A stretch of DNA of 23,891 nucleotides from Verrucomicrobiales bacterium (GCA_013911195.1 JACETS010000018.1:1-23891), one strand, 5' to 3'; counted from the first letter of the stretch, positions 1 through 8,654 are shown. Program-made: numbers and translations. The notes: a model not told the origin generated them from the sequence alone.

Positions 1-1001
1 GGATATAACTCCATCCTGATCTTTTGCCATTCATCCCACCATTTAATTGAATGATGCCAGTAGTCATTTAGTGCGTCATCTTTTTGGTGTAGAGAAATTA
101 TTTCCTCAAGAATTGCATTTCCTGAGTAGAGCTTTCTTTTTTCTGGAGCTATTTTGATTAACTCCTCTACAATTTGGAAAGCTTCTTTAAATCGATTAAG
201 TTCTAAGTTTATAAAAATGGACCTAATGCGAAGATCAATGTATTGAGGGAAATCATTTATTTTTTCATTACTTATTGTGTAGATGGCCAATGATTCATCG
301 AATTTTTCCAGTGATTCATTAAGTAAGCCCAATTCTTTTAAACAAGTAAAATAAACCTCATTAGTTAGTCCTTTTCTTTTTAATAGTTCATTAATGATGT
401 TTGCTTGTTTTTGATGTTGCCCAATTCTACCGAAATGTTTTGCGGCAAGGAATCTTCCTTCAATATTATATGTGTTATCTGGAGGTAAGAGACTGCATGC
501 ATTTATTAATGCAGGAAAAAAGGGCTTATTGGTTAGTTTGTTTTTGGACTTTCGTTCATGTAATTCGACGATTGCAGATAACTTCCAAAGTCTTTCTGGA
601 AAGTTTTTGCTTTCTGGAAATTTAATTAAATAAACAACAGTGTTTAAAATAAAATCATCAATGTTTTCTGGGTTATCGAATTTGTTGATAAGATTCTTTA
701 ATTCAACTTCTGAAACGTTAGAGTTTAATTTTGTTCTGAATTCTGATTCGTTTAAAGAATTTGAAAGAACATAGGATTTAAGTTCGCGGCTAATTGAGTT
801 ACAGCTTTTTTGAAGAGCTGATGGTCCCTTTGATGGATTAAGTAATCTATCAATTGCATTTTTGACTGAGGGAGGAGGGGTTTGAGGTGCTGAATCTGTA
901 TTGGTTGGGTGATAAGCATAACAAATGAAAAGATATGAAAAAATTAAAATGCCAGTGAGTCTGAGTTGACTGTGTCTAAATTTTTTTTTAATCAGTTTCA
1001 T
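1..1001 (-). CDS. Membrane-anchored TPR-like helical-repeat protein, partial (C-terminus outside window)
   Basis: The reverse strand is open from an ATG at 1001 to the window edge, giving 333 codons with no stop, so the C-terminus is missing. The N-terminus has a basic stretch (K5-K7, R9, R14) and one hydrophobic segment at about residues 15-30, which suggests a signal anchor or uncleaved signal peptide and placement of the rest in the periplasm. From about residue 140 the protein is a run of amphipathic helices of TPR-like spacing (for example around 165-190, 200-225 and 250-275). I see no catalytic motif. It lies 12 nt after rsmI and is the last visible gene of the BamD-like/lptE/rsmI unit. 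No Shine-Dalgarno precedes the ATG; the upstream bases are all A/T-rich. The TPR assignment is from helix pattern only and function is unknown. Confidence 0.75.
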   Translation of the reverse strand, partial: MKLIKKKFRHSQLRLTGILIFSYLFICYAYHPTNTDSAPQTPPPSVKNAIDRLLNPSKGPSALQKSCNSISRELKSYVLSNSLNESEFRTKLNSNVSEVELKNLINKFDNPENIDDFILNTVVYLIKFPESKNFPERLWKLSAIVELHERKSKNKLTNKPFFPALINACSLLPPDNTYNIEGRFLAAKHFGRIGQHQKQANIINELLKRKGLTNEVYFTCLKELGLLNESLEKFDESLAIYTISNEKINDFPQYIDLRIRSIFINLELNRFKEAFQIVEELIKIAPEKRKLYSGNAILEEIISLHQKDDALNDYWHHSIKWWDEWQKIRMELY

Positions 1002-1013
1002 AAATAATATTTA

Positions 1014-1730
1014 TTATTCAATAGTATTAAAATTAAATGATTTTGGTAGTTTTACACCACTGATAATTAATACAAATTCACCTTTGGGAGAACGTTCATT
1101 AAAAACATTTTTAATTTCTTTTACTGTTCCTCTAATGAATTCTTCAAACTTCTTTGTCATTTCTCTGGCTATTACTAATTGCCTTTCAGGGGATTTTTCA
1201 TTCAATATTTCTAGTGTGGATTGTATTCTGTGAGGGCTCTCAAAAAAAACTGAAGTTTCTTCCCTTAATAAGGCTTGGTCTAATTCTTTTGATCTAGCAC
1301 CTTTTTTTGTCGATAAAAAACCTCCGAAGAAAAATTTGTTGGCTGGTAGACCGGCGCCTGCAATAGCTGATGTGACTGCCGAAGGTCCGGGTATTATTTG
1401 TATTTCATGATTAGCACTGGCAACTTTATGAACTAGTCTTGCTCCTGGGTCTGAAATAAGCGGTGTTCCTGCATCAGAAATGTAGGCAACTAATTTTCCC
1501 TCATCGAGAGCTTTAATGAGACTCTCAATTCTAGAGGCTTCATTAAATTTATGTAAACTTATACGTTTTGAAGTGATATCATATTTATTTAAAAGTATGC
1601 TGCTATGTTTTGTGTTTTCACACGCTATTAAATCGGAGGCTTTTAACGAATTGATTGCTCTTATTGAAATGTCTTCAAGATTTCCGATTGGAGTTGAGAC
1701 CACAATGAGTTTTCCTGATTTTGGTGGCAT
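1014..1730 (-). CDS. rsmI: 16S rRNA 2'-O-ribose C1402 methyltransferase RsmI
   Basis: RsmI is the SAM-dependent tetrapyrrole-methylase-fold enzyme that methylates the 2'-OH of C1402 in the 16S rRNA P-site. The 238-residue product has the family's N-terminal VSTPIGNLEDIS, the CENTKHS stretch (usually CEDTR), the ISDAGTPLISDPG loop at about residue 84-96, the PGPSA loop and the FFESPHRI segment. A C-terminal end shorter than E. coli RsmI (286 aa) fits many non-proteobacterial versions, which lack the last extension. The ATG lies 5 nt after the lptE stop, so the two are probably co-transcribed and translationally coupled. No Shine-Dalgarno is visible. Identification is firm; the exact methylated site is by family. 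Confidence 0.95.
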   Translation of the reverse strand: MPPKSGKLIVVSTPIGNLEDISIRAINSLKASDLIACENTKHSSILLNKYDITSKRISLHKFNEASRIESLIKALDEGKLVAYISDAGTPLISDPGARLVHKVASANHEIQIIPGPSAVTSAIAGAGLPANKFFFGGFLSTKKGARSKELDQALLREETSVFFESPHRIQSTLEILNEKSPERQLVIAREMTKKFEEFIRGTVKEIKNVFNERSPKGEFVLIISGVKLPKSFNFNTIE

Positions 1731-1735
1731 CTAAT

Positions 1736-2248
1736 TTAATAACCTTCACTTAACTTGTTAGCTAGTGACATAGCCAATTTTTCTGCGGCGTTTCTTAAAG
1801 AATGGTTTTCTGTAAGTTGAAAATTAGGGTTTAAGTATGAACTTGATTTAGCTTTAACGTTGCCTTTTTCAATCGTTACCCCATTTGAATTATTCAAAAC
1901 TCGATATTCAATTTCGATTGTAAACTCCATTTCTGTTGTTCTTAGGACGTTTTCTCTATTTGCTCGTAACTGCTTACGTTCAATGTTTATGATTTTAATG
2001 TTTAGAGTCGCATCAGAATTTCTTTCATTTGCAATTTTGAAGGCTCCCTTTTCCTGAATTGATCTTATAATTGCGTTGGTAATTAAAGATTGTAACTTGG
2101 GTTTCAACACATCGCTTTTGACAATCGGAACAGCAATGCTCTCAATAGATTTGTATTTTACAGGTTTATTATTACCGAGTCTGTAAGATGAGCATGAGGA
2201 TAAAAGTGGTAATACAAAAATTAGAATAATTAATAATTTAGAATACAT
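1736..2248 (-). CDS. lptE: LPS-assembly lipoprotein, LptE family
   Basis: LptE plugs the LptD barrel and helps insert lipopolysaccharide in the outer membrane. The 170-residue product starts with a short basic end and a hydrophobic segment, then a lipobox L16-S17-S18-C19. Cysteine 19 would be lipidated, and serine at +2 predicts outer-membrane sorting. The mature part begins with the family's SYRLG element. It continues with a region resembling the IAVPIVK strand and an alternating beta pattern, followed by a C-terminal helix around residues 148-168. Length is normal for the family (about 160-190). It sits 45 nt after the BamD-like gene and 5 nt before rsmI, an outer-membrane assembly context. 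The LptE family is diverse, so the call rests on lipobox, length, fold pattern and neighbours. Confidence 0.8.
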   Translation of the reverse strand: MYSKLLIILIFVLPLLSSCSSYRLGNNKPVKYKSIESIAVPIVKSDVLKPKLQSLITNAIIRSIQEKGAFKIANERNSDATLNIKIINIERKQLRANRENVLRTTEMEFTIEIEYRVLNNSNGVTIEKGNVKAKSSSYLNPNFQLTENHSLRNAAEKLAMSLANKLSEGY

Positions 2249-2293
2249 AATTTTTGTGCTTATGGCTGCTCTAAAGGCTTAAAATATAATTGA

Positions 2294-3424
2294 TTATGAT
2301 TCTTCTGGTGGTGGAGGCGATATAAGGGGGCCATCCTCAATTGCAGGGGTGGTCGTATCAACTTTATCGCTCCTTTGTGATTTATTCGATGTCTCTTTGA
2401 GCTTTTTCTTTGTTGTTTGCGCAGTATTGCTTTTCGGTGTTGAAGCTGATGTTGAGATTTTGCTTAATATATTAATTCTTTGAGTTGCTAATTCTCTGAT
2501 TGTATTGTTAGAGGTCTTTGCTGCTTTTTCATAATAAATGACGGCGCTTCTCAATTGATTTTGTTTCTCATAGAATAATCCTGTTTCGTAAAGCTGGGTG
2601 CCCTGAATTGAGTTTAATTGTTTAAGTGCAATTTTTGCTTCTTTTGCTCGCGGGCTATTTTCATAGGCGACTATGACATCTTCCATGGCATTTTTTGCAT
2701 AAGTAATATTTGCGGAATCTCTACTACCTAAGTTTATCTGTTTTCTTGCGATATCTCCTATTCTGTATTGAGCCTCAGAGGAAAGTTTATGATTTGGATA
2801 TTTATCGACTAACTTTTGGTATGAGGCAATCGCTAGGGATATCTTTTTGTCATTCTGATAGGATTCAGCAAGGGCAAACTGAGCTAATGGAGAATATTCT
2901 GAGAATGGTGCGCTTTCAATTATGGATTGAAACCAACTCAATAATTCCGAGTCTCTTACCCCGTCAGGAAGTAGTTTTAGTTTTTTTTCTTTTTTATCTG
3001 AAAGAACCCCATTTGCAATTTTGTACTGATTTGAAATGGCTTTCATAAATGAATCACTTGATTTGTGTTTAACAACAAAATCTTGAAAGGCTTCGAATGC
3101 TTTTTTGTCCTTACCTAGTTTCATGTAATATTCACCAATCTTAAACTGACTTTCTGCAGCGGCTGTGGTGAATGTGTATTTTTTCACTATATTTTTATGA
3201 ATGCCTATTGCTACTCTTTCTCTTCCTTTTTTTTCATTTTCGATAGCTTTTGTTAAATCTTTCCTAGCAATAGGTTCTTGAGCTTCGAGCTTTTCTCTTG
3301 ATGGAACTTTAGAGAGATCTCTTTTAAAATAGTCTAAGATATCAGCTTTGGATTCCAGGCAATTTGAAAATACCAAAATGAACAAGGTTGTATTAAATGT
3401 AGTTAACTTTAATGATTTAAACAT
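2294..3424 (-). CDS. BamD-like outer membrane assembly TPR protein
   Basis: The 376-residue product has a signal peptide (hydrophobic residues 8-20, likely cleavage after S-K-A at 25-27) and several tetratricopeptide-like helical pairs. Clear ones are near residues 90-120, 178-210, 215-255 and 276-303; phrases such as FKIGEYYMKLGKDKKAFEAF and YPNHKLSSEAQYRIGDIA match BamD/YbgF-type repeats. BamD helps the Bam complex insert beta-barrel proteins. A canonical lipobox is not convincing: the only cysteine (C22) is preceded by F-S-N. A soluble periplasmic or weakly anchored form is therefore possible. The last ~50 residues (about 325-376) are low complexity, rich in S, T and K, and end in four prolines and acidic residues. 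It heads the minus-strand envelope operon with lptE. YbgF/CpoB-like coordination of envelope growth is the main alternative. Confidence 0.72.
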   Translation of the reverse strand: MFKSLKLTTFNTTLFILVFSNCLESKADILDYFKRDLSKVPSREKLEAQEPIARKDLTKAIENEKKGRERVAIGIHKNIVKKYTFTTAAAESQFKIGEYYMKLGKDKKAFEAFQDFVVKHKSSDSFMKAISNQYKIANGVLSDKKEKKLKLLPDGVRDSELLSWFQSIIESAPFSEYSPLAQFALAESYQNDKKISLAIASYQKLVDKYPNHKLSSEAQYRIGDIARKQINLGSRDSANITYAKNAMEDVIVAYENSPRAKEAKIALKQLNSIQGTQLYETGLFYEKQNQLRSAVIYYEKAAKTSNNTIRELATQRINILSKISTSASTPKSNTAQTTKKKLKETSNKSQRSDKVDTTTPAIEDGPLISPPPPEES

Positions 3425-3613
3425 CTATTAGGTGTATTTGATCAGATAATAATATATATAATTATTAATCATTAGCACATTTTTAAGTCGATTCTTTATA
3501 CTATGTACAAGGTTTTGATTAAAAAATGTTTATTATTGGTGTAGAAGTTCATTGATTTACTGTTTATGGCTATTTTTATTGGATCGAGTTAAATAATTTA
3601 AAATTAAGAGAAA

Positions 3614-4657
3614 TTGAAAAAGAGGCAATTTGTAGATCATGTTCGGGTTTTTGCTAGGGCAGGAGACGGGGGTAATGGTATTGTACACTTCCGTCGTGAA
3701 AAATATATACCTAAGGGCGGACCTGATGGTGGAGATGGAGGTGATGGAGGGAGTATTATTATCAAGGCTGTTAATGATACTGACAATCTGACTCATTTAT
3801 TTTTCAATTCTCGTATCATTGCAAAATCAGGTGGTCATGGTCGGGGTCAGGAAAAGAGAGGGAAGTCTGCTGATGATTTGACTGTAAGAGTTCCTCAAGG
3901 AACTCTAGTTTATCGAGCTGATGATGAGGGCGTACCTCTTGAGGAACTTAAAAAAACGACCGAACCTATTGCTGACCTTACTGATAACTCACAAGAATTC
4001 TTATTGGCTAAGGCTGGAAAAGGAGGACAAGGAAATGTTAATTTTAAGTCGCCAACAAATCAAGCGCCTCAAGAACATACACTCGGGACAAAAGGGGAAA
4101 GTGGTTATTTTTATTTAGAGCTTCGTCAAATTGCAGACGCAGGATTTGTGGGCTTTCCTAATGCAGGTAAATCAAGTTTATTGGGTGCATTATCAGCTGC
4201 TAAACCAAAGGTTGCAAATTATCCATTCACGACGTTACAACCATCTATAGGGATTATTGAATTTAGCAGTCTTGTTAGAGCATCTTTGGCTGATATACCA
4301 GGTCTTATTGAGGGTGCCCACGAAAATGTTGGACTGGGGCATAATTTCCTTCGTCATATCATGCGATGTGATCTTTTATTATTTGTAGTCGATGTTGCAG
4401 GAGTTGATATGCGGGATCCTGTTGAGGATGTTGAAACTTTACGCAAAGAGATCAAAATGTATTCGGAGGAGTTGTCTTCTAGAAATTGGTTGTTAATTGC
4501 AAACAAGATTGATATTGAAGGGGCTAAAGATAACCTTGAGGTTTTAAAGATAAGGTTTCCAAATTTGGAAATTATTCCAGTATCTGCACTTTCGGGTGAG
4601 GGAATTGATCAATTGAAGACACGGTTGAAGGATTTGATTGGCAAGGAAATTTATTAA
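3614..4657 (+). CDS. obgE: GTPase ObgE/CgtA, 50S ribosome-associated
   Basis: Obg GTPases bind the 50S subunit and act in ribosome maturation and stress signalling. The 347-residue product has the glycine-rich Obg fold at 6-165 (repeated GDGGxGG turns). The G domain follows: G1 GFPNAGKSS at 180-188, T206-T207 as G2, DIPG at 227-230, NKID at 297-300 and SAL at 324-326. No OCT domain follows, as in other short forms. The only good start is a TTG at 3614, because an in-frame TAA lies 9 nt upstream and the Obg fold begins at once; a weak AAGAG precedes it. It is a single gene, divergent from the BamD-like operon across 189 nt of AT-rich DNA and ending 3 nt before the convergent EamA gene. Confidence 0.97.
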   Translation: MKKRQFVDHVRVFARAGDGGNGIVHFRREKYIPKGGPDGGDGGDGGSIIIKAVNDTDNLTHLFFNSRIIAKSGGHGRGQEKRGKSADDLTVRVPQGTLVYRADDEGVPLEELKKTTEPIADLTDNSQEFLLAKAGKGGQGNVNFKSPTNQAPQEHTLGTKGESGYFYLELRQIADAGFVGFPNAGKSSLLGALSAAKPKVANYPFTTLQPSIGIIEFSSLVRASLADIPGLIEGAHENVGLGHNFLRHIMRCDLLLFVVDVAGVDMRDPVEDVETLRKEIKMYSEELSSRNWLLIANKIDIEGAKDNLEVLKIRFPNLEIIPVSALSGEGIDQLKTRLKDLIGKEIY

Positions 4658-4660
4658 GCC

Positions 4661-5548
4661 CTAGAGATTAAGACAAATGCCGATAATTCCAATTATGGCT
4701 AAAAATGTTGCGGCTACAGATTTCTTACTGGGAACATCTTTCTCGAAAATGTATGCCAAAGGAATTAAAATTAGAGGGCTTGTCGAAACGATAGCCATGC
4801 TTTCTCCACTAGTCATTGTTCTTAGTGATTCTTGAAAACATGCAACGCCACAAACCGGGCCAAATAATGCTGCAAAGATTAACCAATGAATAAGTCTAGT
4901 GCTTTGGATTTGCGTTTTTTTATAGAAAAATATTCGTTTAACTGAGTAGATAACAGCTAGGAATATCATTCCTGCAAATACTCTTTGAAAAGCCTGACTG
5001 ATGCCAGTGATTGATACATTGTCATTGAGTGCAATTTGTTCAGCTATTCTGCTTGTTGTCGCTCCAAACCCTTGCCCTAGTCCAGCGATGAATGCTGCAA
5101 TTATACCTAACTTAAGTTTTTTATAATTTTGTTTTTGTTGTTTGTTTGGAAAGAACGCAAGTGTTAAGCCAGTTAAAATCAAGAATATGAATAGCCATGT
5201 CGTTAACTTTATAGACTCTTTAAGGAATATTATGTCTGCGAATGCACCGATAACGGTAGCGGTACAAAAATTGATTAGAATGGTTAACCTTGAGCCTATT
5301 TTTGAGAGAGCCAAAAACAATGCAATATCTCCCATCCCAAATCCTATTAGACCGCTCAAACAGAGTATAGATGATGCATGAAGGTGAAAACTATCTGGAA
5401 AATAAATAAATGTGATAATACCTAAAATTACGGTTGCTAATGTTAACCTAATAAGATTAGCCGTTATTTGATCCATTCCTCGAGATACTCGAGTGTTGCA
5501 AATTGCTGAAAATGCGAAAAGTAATGCAGTTGTTATTGCGTAGCCCAT
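4661..5548 (-). CDS. EamA/DMT-superfamily transporter
   Basis: The 295-residue product is almost entirely hydrophobic, with about ten predicted membrane helices in two halves. These correspond to the two EamA repeats (about residues 1-135 and 145-293). The second half ends with the typical SPLILIPLAYIFEKDVPSKK stretch before the last helix. This superfamily exports metabolites and amino acids, but the substrate cannot be told from sequence. The start is an ATG with no Shine-Dalgarno. It is divergent from the aminotransferase gene (95 nt shared upstream region) and convergent with obgE at 3 nt. A single-gene transcript is likely. Confidence 0.88.
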   Translation of the reverse strand: MGYAITTALLFAFSAICNTRVSRGMDQITANLIRLTLATVILGIITFIYFPDSFHLHASSILCLSGLIGFGMGDIALFLALSKIGSRLTILINFCTATVIGAFADIIFLKESIKLTTWLFIFLILTGLTLAFFPNKQQKQNYKKLKLGIIAAFIAGLGQGFGATTSRIAEQIALNDNVSITGISQAFQRVFAGMIFLAVIYSVKRIFFYKKTQIQSTRLIHWLIFAALFGPVCGVACFQESLRTMTSGESMAIVSTSPLILIPLAYIFEKDVPSKKSVAATFLAIIGIIGICLNL

Positions 5549-5609
5549 TAAGAAAGATCTTCGAAATTATGATTAGTAGAATTTGGTGCGTTGTGATAGA
5601 AATCACTCA

Positions 5610-5638
5610 TTAGCATCGTAATATAATCAATATATAAT
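5610..5638 (+). promoter_or_regulatory. Candidate sigma70-type promoter of the class IV aminotransferase gene
   Basis: TTAGCA at 5610-5615 and a perfect TATAAT at 5633-5638 are separated by 17 nt. Initiation 6-8 nt beyond the -10 box would fall on or next to the ATG at 5644, which implies a leaderless or nearly leaderless mRNA. The region is AT-rich, so chance matches are common; the perfect -10 and ideal spacing are the support. Confidence 0.4.
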
Positions 5639-5643
5639 AATTC

Positions 5644-6507
5644 ATGGAACATTCAGTTGATGATAAAGCAAAGATTATTTGGATTAATGGATCTTTAATT
5701 GAGGAGAGTAAAGCCAATGTCTCTGTTTTCGATCATGGATTATTAACTGGTGATGGTGTTTTCGAGACCATGATTGCATATAAAGATGTTCCATTTGCAT
5801 TCACTCGCCATTACAAAAGGCTCCAAAAATCTGCTAGTGCTTTTGGTCTAAAGGTACCGGATTCAGATTTTCTCAGAGATGCTTGTATTAAGGTTCTAAA
5901 GGCAAATAATTTGTTCCCATCTAGACTAAGGATAACAATTACAGGAGGACCATCTCCACTAGGTTCAGAAAAAGGAGACGCCCCAGAAAATGTAATCATC
6001 GCCAGTTCGATTGCTCCAAAGCAACCTGAAACAAGCAGTGTGATTACTGTTCCCTATCCTAGAAATGAGCATGGTGCATTGGCAGGGCTGAAAACAACCT
6101 CTTATGGAGAAAATGTAATAGCTCTGGCTGAAGCCCATTCTAAAGGAGCTAGGGAGGCAATATTCGGCAACATTTCTGGGAATCTTTGTGAAGGTACTGG
6201 AAGTAATATATTTATTTTTTATTCGGAAAAATTAATAACACCACCTCTTTCCTCTGGATGTCTAGCTGGTGTGACTAGAGCTTTGGTAATTGAAATATGT
6301 AAGAAATTGGGAATTTCAGTTCTCGAAGATAATACCAAGTTAGAATTTTTAGAGAAAGTAGAATTCGCTTTTCTAACTTCCACTTTAAGAGAAGTTCAGG
6401 TAATTGAATCAGTAAATGATGTAATACTTCCTATTGTGACGAGTCCTATTATACAAAAAATAAAATGTGAATTTGATAGAATTTCCTCTTCAGATCAAGA
6501 TCCCTAA
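5644..6507 (+). CDS. PLP-dependent class IV aminotransferase / aminodeoxychorismate lyase-like
   Basis: This is a fold-type IV PLP enzyme of the group holding branched-chain aminotransferase, D-amino acid aminotransferase and 4-amino-4-deoxychorismate lyase (PabC). The 287-residue product shows VFDHGLLTGDGVFET at 28-42, and the PLP-binding lysine is K150 in LKTTSYGEN. The cofactor glutamate is in LCEGTGSNIF (E183), and there is a TPPLSSGCLAGVTR segment at 199-212. The GVFET form and the SGCLAGVTR loop fit lyase-like or broad aminotransferases better than IlvE. The reaction could be release of p-aminobenzoate for folate (folK lies in the same window) or amino-acid transamination; I cannot choose. 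It ends with a 4-base overlap with the convergent MFS gene. It closely resembles an actinobacterial family I remember, a possible transfer. Confidence 0.88.
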   Translation: MEHSVDDKAKIIWINGSLIEESKANVSVFDHGLLTGDGVFETMIAYKDVPFAFTRHYKRLQKSASAFGLKVPDSDFLRDACIKVLKANNLFPSRLRITITGGPSPLGSEKGDAPENVIIASSIAPKQPETSSVITVPYPRNEHGALAGLKTTSYGENVIALAEAHSKGAREAIFGNISGNLCEGTGSNIFIFYSEKLITPPLSSGCLAGVTRALVIEICKKLGISVLEDNTKLEFLEKVEFAFLTSTLREVQVIESVNDVILPIVTSPIIQKIKCEFDRISSSDQDP

Positions 6508-7688
6508 TTCGTGTCATTGTCTTGATTCATCTCCTTAAAGAATAAGGCTATTGTAATCATCCCTATTGCACATAGCAATGAGCTTATATATAAGACTTCT
6601 TTAGAACCCCAAGCTCTTGCTACTTCTCCTGCTAACAAAAAACCTACAAGCCTAGAGGGAACACTGATTAAAATAGTAAAAGCGCCTTGTATGGAATTTC
6701 TGAATCCAGGCCCAGCAACTTGATCTAAATACATTATTGGCAGAACAAACATTGAAAGAATTTCAAGTCCATGAAATATTTGTATCAGAATTGCAATTTG
6801 GATTTCTGGAAAGGTAGCAAGAAGTGACAATCGTATAGCCATCGAACCGAGTCCTATTGCTGTAATTCCTCTTAAGGAAACGTATTTTCTGATGAAATTT
6901 AATTTTGAGATGTAAATAATTTCAATGGCTACCCCTAAGGATGTTATGACGGTAATTAAATTATTTTGTATTCCAATATATTCTTTGAAAAAAACAGAAA
7001 GATAAGGGAAATAACAATTTGCTGCGGTATATGCTAGAAAAATTCCTACACAAAATGGAATCATCTTTGGAGATAATAATACTTTGAAAGAATCTCTAGT
7101 TGGGTTCTTTTTTGAAGTCTCCTCATTCACAGCATTTTTGTTCATTAAAAATGTTGCCATGTAGGATAAAAAACAAAATAAGACTGCGCACCATAGGGAA
7201 TTGGCAATGGTTTTATCTCCACTTAAGACATAAAATAAAACACAGCTCGGTGCGATAAATCCGATCGAACCCCATATTCTAATTTTGTTGTATTCGACGC
7301 ATGAACCGCCATTAATTTCTACTGATCGCTTATAATTGAAAAAGTATCCATCAAGAAGTGGTAAGACGGGAACAAAGGCGATGCTATACAATGTCCAAGC
7401 TAATGTGATTTGAACTGCGTTGTTTAAATAGTATAAAAAAATTAATGCAGATGCGGTTAACGTAAATGACCAGCGCAGAATCTTTCTAGTGTCTACAGAT
7501 TTATCTGCCAAATAAGTCATGAATGCTGGAGTGAAAAGCATTCCAAGGCTTGAGATGGATAAGGTTAATGCAATTTGCCTTGGGCTGAAGTCCTTGGCTT
7601 CTTTTAAAATTAAAGCCATCAGTGGGCCTATACTACCAAGAGCCCCATAGCTAAGAAAAAATTGTAGCTTGATAGGGTAGAGGTTCAT
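6504..7688 (-). CDS. Major facilitator superfamily transporter (MFS_1-like)
   Basis: The 394-residue product has about twelve hydrophobic segments. The N-terminal half begins QFFLSYGALGSIGPLMALIL and has the loop ADKSVDTRK between helices 2 and 3, a reduced version of the MFS signature. The overall pattern matches the MFS_1_like/nucleoside-proton symporter-type branch. Substrate is unknown. The ATG at 7688 lies 9 nt after the stop of the D-2-hydroxyacid dehydrogenase gene, so the two form an operon and the transporter may carry that enzyme's substrate or product (inference). The 3' end overlaps the convergent aminotransferase gene by 4 bases. No Shine-Dalgarno of good quality is visible. Confidence 0.87.
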   Translation of the reverse strand: MNLYPIKLQFFLSYGALGSIGPLMALILKEAKDFSPRQIALTLSISSLGMLFTPAFMTYLADKSVDTRKILRWSFTLTASALIFLYYLNNAVQITLAWTLYSIAFVPVLPLLDGYFFNYKRSVEINGGSCVEYNKIRIWGSIGFIAPSCVLFYVLSGDKTIANSLWCAVLFCFLSYMATFLMNKNAVNEETSKKNPTRDSFKVLLSPKMIPFCVGIFLAYTAANCYFPYLSVFFKEYIGIQNNLITVITSLGVAIEIIYISKLNFIRKYVSLRGITAIGLGSMAIRLSLLATFPEIQIAILIQIFHGLEILSMFVLPIMYLDQVAGPGFRNSIQGAFTILISVPSRLVGFLLAGEVARAWGSKEVLYISSLLCAIGMITIALFFKEMNQDNDTN

Positions 7689-7697
7689 TTATAAGAC

Positions 7698-8654
7698 CTA
7701 GCTTACCTGGTTGATAGGAGATTTGTTTAAAAAGGCTTTAATGTTACTAGAAACACCATTGATAAGACGTTTTCTCGATTCAACTGAGATCCAAGCGATG
7801 TGTGGTGATACAAGTAAATTTGGTATCGATTCATTTATTAAACAATGATCAGAGGGTGGTGGCTCTTCTGATAGTACATCTACTGCAGCTCCAGCGATAT
7901 TCTTCTCGTTTAAAGCAATTGCTAAAGCGCTTTCATCAACAAGATCTCCTCTACTCGTATTAATTAGATAAGAGGTTTTTTTCATTATCGATAGGCTTTC
8001 ATTGTTAATTAAATGTTTATTGGAATCAGTAAGAGGGCAATGCAGCGTTATTATGTCACTATTTTCAAAAAATGAGGCATACTCAAGTCTAGGCCATTCT
8101 TGGTGAATTAAGCTCTTTGAGTCCTTACGGGCAAGAACTTGTATTTTCATTCCCATTGATTCTGCTATTTCTCCAACTTTAGATCCAATATTTCCAACCC
8201 CAACAATTCCTAGACTTTTGCCACTTATTTCGGTTACTCTGTGATCTAACCTAGTAAAAATTGGGCTAGCTGGCCATAGAGATTTTTCATTCAAATATTT
8301 ATAGGTCTGACCACATAAGTTCAAAATTAAGGATATTGTATGTTGGGCTACGATGGGTGTCGAATAATCAACGACATTACAAACTGTGACATTGTTTGCC
8401 TTAGCCGCGTCTACATCGATATTGTTGTATCCAGTAGCGCTTACTACAATTAATTTAAGTTTTTTTGAAGCCTCGATTATTGGTTTATCAATAATTACTT
8501 TATTAGTGATGATAATTTCTGAATCAATAACACGCTTTAAGGTTTCATTGTTGGAAGTAGTTGAGTGAATAATTAAATCGCCATGTTCACGAATACAATC
8601 TAGATTGATGTCTCCGGCATCAACTGTTGATGCATCTAAAAAAGTTATTTTCAT
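7698..8654 (-). CDS. D-2-hydroxyacid dehydrogenase (glycerate/hydroxypyruvate reductase type)
   Basis: These enzymes interconvert 2-oxoacids and D-2-hydroxyacids with NAD(P)H. The 318-residue product has the catalytic-domain start, the Rossmann loop GVGNIG at 152-157, the substrate arginine R235 in NTSRGDLVD, the catalytic glutamate E264 in SEEPP and the histidine H285 in SPHIAW. Length and spacing match HprA-like glycerate dehydrogenases. After the second Rossmann strand the sequence is VLARKDSK, without the usual acidic residue that selects NAD. The two basic residues hint at NADPH preference (inference). It is first in a two-gene operon with the MFS transporter and divergent from the DUF423 gene across 70 nt. 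Exact substrate is not resolved. Confidence 0.92.
   Translation of the reverse strand: MKITFLDASTVDAGDINLDCIREHGDLIIHSTTSNNETLKRVIDSEIIITNKVIIDKPIIEASKKLKLIVVSATGYNNIDVDAAKANNVTVCNVVDYSTPIVAQHTISLILNLCGQTYKYLNEKSLWPASPIFTRLDHRVTEISGKSLGIVGVGNIGSKVGEIAESMGMKIQVLARKDSKSLIHQEWPRLEYASFFENSDIITLHCPLTDSNKHLINNESLSIMKKTSYLINTSRGDLVDESALAIALNEKNIAGAAVDVLSEEPPPSDHCLINESIPNLLVSPHIAWISVESRKRLINGVSSNIKAFLNKSPINQVS

Noticed and set aside
401..625. Plus-strand open frame of 74 codons at the left end
   Set aside because: It lies antisense to the long open minus-strand frame 1-1001, which has a continuous helical-repeat protein with a signal anchor; composition of the plus frame is not protein-like.
2710..3048. 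Plus-strand open frame of 112 codons
   Set aside because: Antisense to the TPR region of the BamD-like gene; no domain or signal.
3425..3613. Divergent promoters between the BamD-like gene and obgE
   Set aside because: Several TATAAA-like boxes are present (for example near 3500 on the minus strand), but the region is so AT-rich that no pair stands out enough to report as a feature.
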